A DNA stretch of 12,893 nt from Euryarchaeota archaeon UBA106 (GTDB lineage Archaea > Thermoplasmatota > Poseidoniia > Poseidoniales > Thalassarchaeaceae). The stretch lies in NCBI GenBank assembly GCA_002502365.1, contig DAOJ01000071.1, positions 1 to 12,893 of the forward strand, in the 5' to 3' direction. Positions 1 through 5,980 of this stretch are shown here, piece by piece; the first letter of the stretch is position 1; each line of letters opens with the position of its first letter. The translations under genes and the position numbers were made by a program. Under the pieces are notes generated by a model. It made no database searches. It saw only the letters and a list, made by a program, of their open reading frames with translations, and was not told the DNA's origin.

Positions 1-1
1 T

Positions 2-649
2 TCAAGATTTTTTACCAATATCGGATTCTTCCCACCATTCGCCATCTGATTGAGGCGGTGAATCATGAACCACGACAACATCTTCGGTTCCTACAGGAAC
101 GATTGGAGACATCTCAACCTTGGGTTTGTCCTTCATCGTAGCAGCGAGAATCCCTCCGATGAGGAGAAAAAGAATCCCGAAGCAACAGACACCGCCGCCT
201 CCAAATATTCCTAGAAATCCTCCGAAGGAATCATCATCGCGAATCATCACATCCACGTTATTATCCCCGCTGAATTCGACTTGCCAAGTCCCCGAATCCA
301 TGAAGGAAACTTCACCGATATACTCGAATCCGGGGATTGCTCCATCTTCATCGAAAACCCAGCAATCTTCCAATTCCTCGCAAGAAAAGAAGCGGTTTTC
401 GTCATCTCCACCAATAACTTCCACCTGAACTGAACTTCCCTCCTCGACCCAGACATTGTAGATATGAGTCCAATCAAATTCGCCTGTATAAGTCGTCGGA
501 GTCGTTCCTTCCCACTTGAGAGTACCACTCCAATCCTCGCTATCTGGAGACACGTTAGAGATGACCGCACCGCCTATCGCAAAGGCGAGAATTCCAATCA
601 CCAGCATGACTCCACCGAGTCCGAGCATCACTTTGGGTGCGGTTCGCAT
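2..649 (-). CDS. Small two-helix membrane protein with an extracytoplasmic domain and acidic double-Trp tail, unknown function
   Basis: A complete 215-residue frame with ATG at 647-649 and TGA at 2-4. Residues about 8-30 form a hydrophobic helix preceded by Arg2 and Lys6. Residues 31-141 are polar and probably beta-rich, with two cysteines (C90, C96) that could form a disulfide. A second helix at about 143-171 is Gly-rich and carries C155-C156. Lys173/175/177 follow it, so by the positive-inside rule both termini are cytoplasmic and the middle domain lies outside. The 44-residue tail is acidic, with SDGEWWEES at 201-209. The end of the outside domain (around GTWQVEFSGDNNVDVMIRD) vaguely recalls a PPC-type or other small beta-sandwich domain; this is only an impression. 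It lies 66 bp downstream of the large beta-helix gene on the same strand and could be co-transcribed. No close ribosome site is seen before the ATG. I do not recognise the family. Confidence 0.75.
   Translation of the reverse strand: MRTAPKVMLGLGGVMLVIGILAFAIGGAVISNVSPDSEDWSGTLKWEGTTPTTYTGEFDWTHIYNVWVEEGSSVQVEVIGGDDENRFFSCEELEDCWVFDEDGAIPGFEYIGEVSFMDSGTWQVEFSGDNNVDVMIRDDDSFGGFLGIFGGGGVCCFGILFLLIGGILAATMKDKPKVEMSPIVPVGTEDVVVVHDSPPQSDGEWWEESDIGKKS
23..49 (-). other. C-terminal acidic WW motif of the small membrane protein
   Basis: The codons for residues 201-209 read SDGEWWEES, with the two TGG codons at 32-37. A closely similar string, EDSNWWDQS, lies near the C-terminus of the unrelated 992-residue protein at 9924-9950. 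Both follow a membrane helix and a polar linker, so both should face the cytoplasm. Confidence 0.55.
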
Positions 650-660
650 GATTCGACTGT

Positions 661-687
661 GGCTTCAACCACCTTCAATGTTGAGCC
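661..687 (-). other. Possible RNA hairpin in the gap between two minus-strand genes
   Basis: GGCTTCAAC (661-669) pairs with GTTGAGCC (680-687), giving an 8-bp stem with one bulged T and a 10-base loop. It sits in the 66-bp gap between the stop of the beta-helix gene (716-718) and the start of the small membrane protein (649). No T-run follows on the minus strand, so a terminator role is not well supported; it could be an mRNA structure or chance. Confidence 0.25.
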
Positions 688-715
688 GACACGGCCGATT
701 TCAACGGAGGAATGT

Positions 716-3700
716 TTAGTCGCCATCGAACTCGTCATCTAGTTCTCTGGGGTCAAAGGTTGACCATGATTCAATCATCTCAAGATCTCTACGAATGGCC
801 TCTTTTCGATTCTTCTGGATTGTTATACCAAGGGCGGAAAAAATGAGTAGAATTACAATCAGGTAAGGCAGCCCGCTTCCAGCAATCCAGGAAATAAACG
901 AGCTTGATTCTGGCTCTTCTACGGATATAGTCTCGACAAGTGCTGCACTGGTAAACTCCCCATCAACTGCCCAAACTTCGACACTGACATATCCTTCATC
1001 TTCAATTATCCAAGTACCGACATAAGTCCAAACACCATCCCCCGCGGTACTGTCTCCTCTCATTCCATCATCTTGGAAGATTAGATTCAATTCCGTCCCA
1101 CTGATTTTCATTACACCAGTTACAACCTGAGTTGTACCATCTGCATCATCAAGGTTTACTGTTATTGTCACATAGGTTGGTTTATCGATTTCAAACTCTA
1201 TTGGGAGGATATTCATTTGACTTAATATCGGTGATGAAGAACCTATAGTTAGATTGACAGATGTAATTGATGTGGCCCCTCTCGAGTCCTTAACCAACAA
1301 GTCTATCCTAATTGGGCCTGGTGTAAATTCGACCTCAATAATTTCTCTATCGCCTAATTTTTGGCCTCCTCCTGTGCTCCATTCATAGAGGACTATATCA
1401 TCATCATAATCGTATGACTGAGACGCATCAAGAATAATCTGAGAGCCAGGCGGGACATATTGACCATCAAGTAAACCATCTATTACCGCGACTGGACCGG
1501 TTTCCATAACGAAAAGAGTCTGAGTATGTGTTCGAACCCTATTGGTTGAGTCTACTAATTCGAAAGTAAGTCGATGCTCGCCGGCAGGAAGATAATCGTT
1601 ATACCAATATTCTGAGTTCTTATTTTCTAGGATGGGGTCTGCTAATAAATCAGAATAAACGGTGACTGTGAAATCATCACCATCTGGGTCGAATGAGCGT
1701 CTAAAGTCAAACAAAACCGGCGCATTTGAATTGACTTGGATATCTGGAAGAGGAGAGTCGAGAACTAGTACAGGAGCTGATTCATCGACTCTCACAATTA
1801 TTGATTTTGTATCCATTTCTGATGAGCCATCATCTATCGTAAGTGTCACTGTATGGTCTCCTTTAGGTAATCGAGACTCTACAACCCAACCGTTACCAAT
1901 CGGATCATCTAACCTGTCTGAAGTCCAGACAACACTAACCAAATCATTGCTAGTGGATGCGGTTGGGTTACAAACCAAACCACTTCCATTATCTGGTAAT
2001 TCAGAACAGGCTAAATCCCAGTCTCCAGAACCTGTTGCATCAAACCGAAGTATCTCTCCAGAATCTGTCAAAATCTCATCATCGGGTTGAGCAATTATTG
2101 CCACTGGTGCCGAATTATTTACTCTAATTTCTGTGGATGCTGAGTTCCAAGTATCTACGTGCCCTGCTCTATCATCACTAGTATACATTGTAATTGTATG
2201 AGTCCCCTTAGTCAGCCATCCTTGCCAAGAAATTTCTTCGATGGGGGTGACCCCAGATACAAGCAAACCATCCAAATCGCTCCAAAATTCGAATCTCACT
2301 TCATCGCCTTCAGGATCAGTAACCATAGAACCATCCAATGTAACTAGGTGTGCCGAGGTTTCTCCTGCTCTAATCACTTCAAATTCTGCATCGGGAATTT
2401 CATTGAACAAATTTACATCAAAGAACCAGGAAACTTCTGGATTTACCCCATCTGAAAGATATACTGTCACTCTAAATTGGTTAGGTGCTTCAGGGAAATT
2501 AATGTCAAAAATAATTGGACAGCCTTGATCATTTGGAGTTGAAAAACCATAGCTGGTTTCTATCCAACAAGTTAGTGTGTCGTTCTCAGGATCACTGCTT
2601 CCTTCCAGTGATATGGTTGCATTAGCAGTTTTCCCTAAATTCATTATACCCCAAGACGAGATACTCGGAGAAGTGGAAACAGACAAGGAAGGAGGGCGAT
2701 TGGTTAGTTCGATTGTACGAGTTTCAGTTACGCACTGATTGGTACTATCACAAACTTCTAGGGTAATTTGGTGATTACCATCTGAGAGGCATCTACCACC
2801 TCCCAAATGGAAATTAGCGTAAAATACTGAGCCATTGTTATTCGCGAAGCAGTTAGGACCCCAATCTCCGGCAAGATAACCATCGATACTGCTTGTCCAA
2901 GAATATGTTAGATCGTCACCATCTAAATCCCAAGACTCGATAGCATTGAAATCAACTTGGCTACCACTTGGATAAACAGCCTCATCCTCTGGAGTTGCCC
3001 ATATGATGAAAGGTGGCTGATTTGCCAATTCTAATCTACATATCACCAGCAGATTATCGTCTATTGTAACTGGTGTGGAATCATTGTGTACTCCGTCATA
3101 ATCACATCCGATATAGGCTGTATTGTCGGCCGACCAACCCTGTGTCGGAAGCCATCGAGTTCCAACATATGGCCCCAGTGTCTCAAATCCATGATATGGT
3201 AGGTTAGCAGTTTGATCGGCTTCCCAAGATGAAAATGATAGGTTGACTTCTGCATATGGTATATGTCTCAACAACTGATTAACTGCATGTACTTCAATGA
3301 ACCACATGATATCCAGAATGCTGTCGGAAGCGGCATATGTTGGGTCTGAAATAGCACTCGATGAAATCCAACGAACATGGCTTGAAGATTCTAGATGGAA
3401 ACTAGTTTCTTGACTATTTGTTGAGATAAATCTGGAATTTGTGAAATTGATGAAACTAGATTCTATGGAAGGTTTGGAGCCACTAGAGCAATTCATAACT
3501 AAATCGTTTACAATCAGTTCAATGTGATCTATGACATCAAAACAAGCTCCACCTTGGCCTGATATCTTACTAGATTTGAGATGGGATGTGATAGAATCAC
3601 CTCCCCTCCAATAAACTCCTTGATTAGTCCCTGAAAGATTGAGAGATTGAATTTCTGCATTAACATCTTCTAATTCAATTCCAAATCCAGTCCTGTTCAA

Positions 3701-5368
3701 ATTAGCAACTAAATCGTCTAGTATAACCAAACCATCACGAGAAAGACCACTATTATCAATGTCAAGTGCTGGACCATTTACAGGATCGTCAATTTGCACG
3801 GAAAGAAGTTGTAAATCTATGCTATCTCTCACAACTACCCCATGTTGATCACCTATTGAAATACAGGTAAAACAAGAGACATTCTTACCTCCACTCATTA
3901 CATCATTAGCTTCATGGAAATAAATTCCGGCACCTGATTCCGGTGTAGACCATCCAATACCATTTCCGGAAGTATAAACATGAGACAACTCTACATTACT
4001 AGAATCTCTAACCGATACTCCATGTCCATCATTATCTAAACTTGTAAGATTGCTAACTAAAGGATGAAATTCTCGAAAATCAACTCCATTTAATCCATTT
4101 TCAGAAGACAACCAATCTGAACCTATGGCTCCGCCTTTCCACAATAAAATACCGGGTCCTGATGAATTAGTAACTATCAGATCATTAATTGTAGGAGCCC
4201 AGTTTATGCTACGCATAAATAAGCCCGCTCGGTCATTGAATGGTGCGTTTGTCGAAGGCTTGCCATTGTTGTTTATTTCTAAGCCATTAATGATGGTGGA
4301 GGACCCAATTAGGTATGCCTTGAAGCCGACTACTGGGTTGTCTTCAATCAAGGCATTATCCAATACTACTCCGCTAGTATTTACCTCAAATGCAGAGAAA
4401 CCGAGACCTTGGGTCTCAGCATTTGGACCACCTGTTCCTCGAATTTCTATATCGTTGAAAATCGCATGTGCAGGTAAATTATTGAATTGGCTGTGATTGT
4501 ATTGTTCTACCATTACTCCACGGTATTTACTATCTTCAATCACAACTTGATGAAAGGTTGGTCTTGTAATCCAACCTTCTGTAATATGCCTGACAAATAT
4601 TCCATTATCGCACCTTTGGATATCGACTCCAGAAAATAATGGACGTGAATCCTCAACCCATATTCCTGTACTGACCGCAAGAGTTGCTCCTGAAATATTG
4701 CTAATTTCTAAGTCAGAGAGTAACCCTCCGGAGTTGCCCCAATAATTGATTGCGCGGGTGATTAGTCCATTGGCAGAAAACCCGTTTACAATGGGTGCTG
4801 AGTTAGCACCTATCGATAGGCCAATTCCATATCTCCAAGTGGTCGAAAATCCATGAACATCAGCACCACCACCGTTAATCACGAGATTGTTAATTGTAGG
4901 TGTAGCTCCATCAAATAAGTCGACTCCCACACGATCAACATTCTCGATATTGATATCATTTAATTGTGGATCTGAACCATAAATTGTTATTCCAAATTCA
5001 GCCTGTAAAATTGTCAGATTTTCTATATTTGACCCCAGACCTTGACTTGATTGATTGAATACTATTCCATCATGTTTGCCTGATATCGATTCTACGGTAA
5101 CGGGATTGGTAGTCGTTCCTTGAATAATTATACGGCCTGCAACTGTAATATGTTCATCTGCACCTAAACGAATAGTGGTTCCTTCTTCCACGACTAATAC
5201 ATCTTGAGACCCAACTGTATGTCCATCAGGAAGAATTACTATTCCCGACCAGAGAGTTGTACTTTTGGAATTAGAAGATGCAGCAATTATGGGTGAGGAG
5301 TAAGAAAAAATTAGCAGGCTGATTAGTAGAAGTGCGACGGCAGATGTACGGCCATCCCTCGCACCCAT
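716..5368 (-). CDS. Giant secreted beta-helix / Ig-PKD repeat surface protein with C-terminal membrane anchor
   Basis: 1550 residues, ATG at 5366-5368, TAA at 716-718. Residues 1-30 are a signal peptide (Arg4/Arg7, then a Leu/Ile core, cleavage probably near A29-A30). Residues about 40-680 are a right-handed parallel beta-helix of NosD/pectate-lyase-like type, with recurring turns such as PTINNLVING (157-166) and PTINDLIVTN (392-401). Residues about 784-1376 hold six Ig/PKD-like modules, most with an acidic loop (for example DLDGDD at 814-819 and DPDGDD at 1227-1232). A membrane-proximal domain at 1377-1485 carries a DDG..GD..AGDGVW string. A helix at about 1495-1518 is followed by a basic then acidic tail of about 30 residues. 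Cysteines such as C840/C860 and C873/C879 suggest disulfides in an oxidising outside environment. I see no clear hydrolase active site. Adhesion, glycan binding or envelope structure are plausible inferences; the substrate is unknown. The start is fixed by the signal peptide, as the next in-frame Met is far inside. Confidence 0.9.
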   Translation of the reverse strand: MGARDGRTSAVALLLISLLIFSYSSPIIAASSNSKSTTLWSGIVILPDGHTVGSQDVLVVEEGTTIRLGADEHITVAGRIIIQGTTTNPVTVESISGKHDGIVFNQSSQGLGSNIENLTILQAEFGITIYGSDPQLNDINIENVDRVGVDLFDGATPTINNLVINGGGADVHGFSTTWRYGIGLSIGANSAPIVNGFSANGLITRAINYWGNSGGLLSDLEISNISGATLAVSTGIWVEDSRPLFSGVDIQRCDNGIFVRHITEGWITRPTFHQVVIEDSKYRGVMVEQYNHSQFNNLPAHAIFNDIEIRGTGGPNAETQGLGFSAFEVNTSGVVLDNALIEDNPVVGFKAYLIGSSTIINGLEINNNGKPSTNAPFNDRAGLFMRSINWAPTINDLIVTNSSGPGILLWKGGAIGSDWLSSENGLNGVDFREFHPLVSNLTSLDNDGHGVSVRDSSNVELSHVYTSGNGIGWSTPESGAGIYFHEANDVMSGGKNVSCFTCISIGDQHGVVVRDSIDLQLLSVQIDDPVNGPALDIDNSGLSRDGLVILDDLVANLNRTGFGIELEDVNAEIQSLNLSGTNQGVYWRGGDSITSHLKSSKISGQGGACFDVIDHIELIVNDLVMNCSSGSKPSIESSFINFTNSRFISTNSQETSFHLESSSHVRWISSSAISDPTYAASDSILDIMWFIEVHAVNQLLRHIPYAEVNLSFSSWEADQTANLPYHGFETLGPYVGTRWLPTQGWSADNTAYIGCDYDGVHNDSTPVTIDDNLLVICRLELANQPPFIIWATPEDEAVYPSGSQVDFNAIESWDLDGDDLTYSWTSSIDGYLAGDWGPNCFANNNGSVFYANFHLGGGRCLSDGNHQITLEVCDSTNQCVTETRTIELTNRPPSLSVSTSPSISSWGIMNLGKTANATISLEGSSDPENDTLTCWIETSYGFSTPNDQGCPIIFDINFPEAPNQFRVTVYLSDGVNPEVSWFFDVNLFNEIPDAEFEVIRAGETSAHLVTLDGSMVTDPEGDEVRFEFWSDLDGLLVSGVTPIEEISWQGWLTKGTHTITMYTSDDRAGHVDTWNSASTEIRVNNSAPVAIIAQPDDEILTDSGEILRFDATGSGDWDLACSELPDNGSGLVCNPTASTSNDLVSVVWTSDRLDDPIGNGWVVESRLPKGDHTVTLTIDDGSSEMDTKSIIVRVDESAPVLVLDSPLPDIQVNSNAPVLFDFRRSFDPDGDDFTVTVYSDLLADPILENKNSEYWYNDYLPAGEHRLTFELVDSTNRVRTHTQTLFVMETGPVAVIDGLLDGQYVPPGSQIILDASQSYDYDDDIVLYEWSTGGGQKLGDREIIEVEFTPGPIRIDLLVKDSRGATSITSVNLTIGSSSPILSQMNILPIEFEIDKPTYVTITVNLDDADGTTQVVTGVMKISGTELNLIFQDDGMRGDSTAGDGVWTYVGTWIIEDEGYVSVEVWAVDGEFTSAALVETISVEEPESSSFISWIAGSGLPYLIVILLIFSALGITIQKNRKEAIRRDLEMIESWSTFDPRELDDEFDGD
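1241..3019 (-). repeat. Six tandem Ig/PKD/cadherin-like modules with acidic loops
   Basis: This encodes residues about 784-1376. Five modules carry a D-x-[DE]-x-[DN]-like loop followed by a strand: DLDGDD (814), DPENDT (926), DPEGDE (1018), DPDGDD (1227) and DYDDD (1320). The module around 1116 has a modified GDWDLACS loop. Spacing between loops is 92-112 residues, the length of one Ig-fold domain. Each module also opens with an [AP]-P-x-[AL]-x-[IV] boundary, for example APVAII (1087) and APVLVL (1198). Such loops often bind calcium or stiffen domain linkers in surface proteins; calcium binding here is inference. Confidence 0.8.
3329..5251 (-). repeat. Beta-helix repeat region (PbH1/NosD-like coils)
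   Basis: This encodes residues about 40-680 of the 1550-residue protein. Irregular coils of roughly 20-40 residues recur with a strand-turn consensus near P-x-[IL]-N-[DNG]-[ILF]: PQLNDINIEN at 134, PTINNLVING at 157, PIVNGFSANG at 192 and PTINDLIVTN at 392. A second strand type is Gly-[VI]-x-[VF]-[RE], as in GIFVRH (256), GVMVEQ (284), GVSVRD (450) and GVVVRD (510). The repeats are diverged at DNA level, so this is a protein-level repeat and not a DNA tandem array. Confidence 0.85.
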
Positions 5369-5485
5369 GCCTTAATCGGCTGACCTCATTCATTGTATTG
5401 TTTACCCTCTGCTGGAAGTGGTTGGCATCGGTAACATAGCAGTCATAAACAAACAGTCAGCGGCTCAGATAGAGAGGTTGTCAAA
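5369..5485. promoter_or_regulatory. Divergent intergenic region with candidate archaeal promoters
   Basis: These 117 bp separate the minus-strand beta-helix gene from the plus-strand RAM pair, so both promoters should lie here. On the plus strand, CATAAACA at 5444-5451 is a possible TATA-like element. Initiation about 20-25 bases downstream would fall just before the ribosome site GAGGT (5474-5478). On the minus strand, AT-rich sequence at about 5390-5403 (read as GTAAACAATACAATG) is the best TATA-like candidate. A GAGGT on that strand (5387 down to 5383) lies 14 bases from the ATG, which is too far to be convincing. No clear operator palindrome was found. Confidence 0.35.
5474..5478 (+). promoter_or_regulatory. 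Ribosome binding site that decides a TTG start
   Basis: GAGGT lies 7 bases before TTG at 5486-5488. There is no ATG nearby in frame until the Met-Met inside the domain (residues 12-13). The TTG restores the full first beta strand (STAFVLI) of the RAM fold, so it is the supported start. Confidence 0.75.
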
Positions 5486-5719
5486 TTGAGTACTGCTTTT
5501 GTTCTAATCAAAGCAAAGCCAATGATGGAGGCCGATGTTTACCGAGCTCTACTAAAGTTGGAAAATGTAGTTGAAACTCATGTTGTATACGGCGAGTACG
5601 ACCTCGCTGCAAGAATAGATTTCAAGGATGATAAAGAGATGTCAAAAATCCTGATTGGCGAGTTCCGAAATATTCCGGGTGTCGAACAAACAGAGACATT
5701 AATCGCATTGGAGGTTTGA
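5486..5719 (+). CDS. Stand-alone Lrp/AsnC ligand-binding (RAM) domain protein, first of a tandem pair
   Basis: 77 residues: a single alpha-beta RAM domain (the AsnC_trans_reg or Lrp ligand-binding fold) with no helix-turn-helix. The visible family pattern is a first strand AFVLI, a helix (EADVYRALLKL), the strand VETHVVYG, the GEYDL turn at 36-40, then FRNIPGV and the closing strand TETLIALEV. Such stand-alone RAM proteins usually form dimers or higher rings that bind amino acids or other small effectors at subunit interfaces, and can pair with full-length Lrp proteins. The initiator is TTG with a good ribosome site. The usual Pro-Gly after strand 1 is replaced by KPMME. The gene ends 3 bases before the ATG of a paralogue (stop TGA at 5717-5719), so the two are probably co-transcribed and translated together. 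Effector and DNA-binding partner cannot be read from the sequence. Confidence 0.93.
   Translation: MSTAFVLIKAKPMMEADVYRALLKLENVVETHVVYGEYDLAARIDFKDDKEMSKILIGEFRNIPGVEQTETLIALEV
5710..5715 (+). promoter_or_regulatory. Ribosome binding site of the second RAM gene, inside the first gene
   Basis: GGAGGT overlaps the last sense codons of the upstream gene and lies 7 bases before the ATG at 5723. This placement implies a polycistronic mRNA and probable translational coupling of the two RAM proteins. Confidence 0.8.
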
Positions 5720-5722
5720 TTT

Positions 5723-5956
5723 ATGGCTGTTGGATTTGTCTTGATTACAACTGAACCGGGATGTGAAATTCAGGTTAGAGATGAGGTCTCAAAGTTAGCC
5801 CACGTAAGTGGGCAATGGATTGTTTTTGGAATGCATGATTTATTTGTTAAGATCGAAGCAGACGATGAAACTGAATTGACAAAGTGTATCATGAATGAAG
5901 TGCGCTCTATAGATGGAATCGCAGAAACGCGTACTCTAATTGGTGCTGAAATTTGA
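5723..5956 (+). CDS. Stand-alone Lrp/AsnC ligand-binding (RAM) domain protein, second of a tandem pair
   Basis: 77 residues, the same length as its upstream neighbour and clearly homologous to it: GFVLITTEPGCE matches AFVLIKAKPMME, VFGMHDLFVKI matches VYGEYDLAARI, and VRSIDGIAETRTLIGAE matches FRNIPGVEQTETLIALE. It lacks a DNA-binding domain. The canonical Pro-Gly (residues 12-13) after the first strand is kept, whereas the family's G-x-[YH]-D turn reads GMHD. Two cysteines (C14, C55) are absent from the neighbour. Equal length, diverged ligand-loop residues and coupled translation suggest an old duplication whose products may form a heteromer; this is inference. It ends 18 bases before the stop of the convergent ATPase gene. 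Confidence 0.93.
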   Translation: MAVGFVLITTEPGCEIQVRDEVSKLAHVSGQWIVFGMHDLFVKIEADDETELTKCIMNEVRSIDGIAETRTLIGAEI

Positions 5957-5980
5957 AGTCCTGTAAATTAAACTTCAAAT
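5951..5980. terminator. Inverted repeat spanning the stop codons of two convergent genes
   Basis: ATTTGAAGT (5951-5959) and ACTTCAAAT (5972-5980) are a perfect 9-bp inverted repeat around a 12-base AT-rich loop. The left arm holds the TGA of the second RAM gene (5954-5956) and the right arm holds the stop of the minus-strand ATPase gene (5975-5977). The minus strand reads TTTAATTT through the loop, which could aid archaeal T-tract termination. The plus strand has no T-run afterwards. A shared bidirectional terminator is plausible but not shown. Confidence 0.4.

Noticed and set aside
685..695. GCCG-ACA-CGGC mini hairpin between the first two minus-strand genes
   Set aside because: The stem is only 4 bp, is not followed by a T-run and overlaps the better 8-bp pairing; likely chance.
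464..742. Open frames antisense to the small membrane protein, and similar ones at 4125-4496, 7293-7565 and 11617-11865
   Set aside because: They lie wholly or mostly opposite well-supported genes, show no domain or signal features and have compositions expected of mirrored codons.
3329..5251. Reading the beta-helix as a pectate lyase or other polysaccharide-cleaving enzyme
   Set aside because: The fold is compatible, but no conserved catalytic Lys/Arg/Asp arrangement could be identified by eye, so only a structural call is made.
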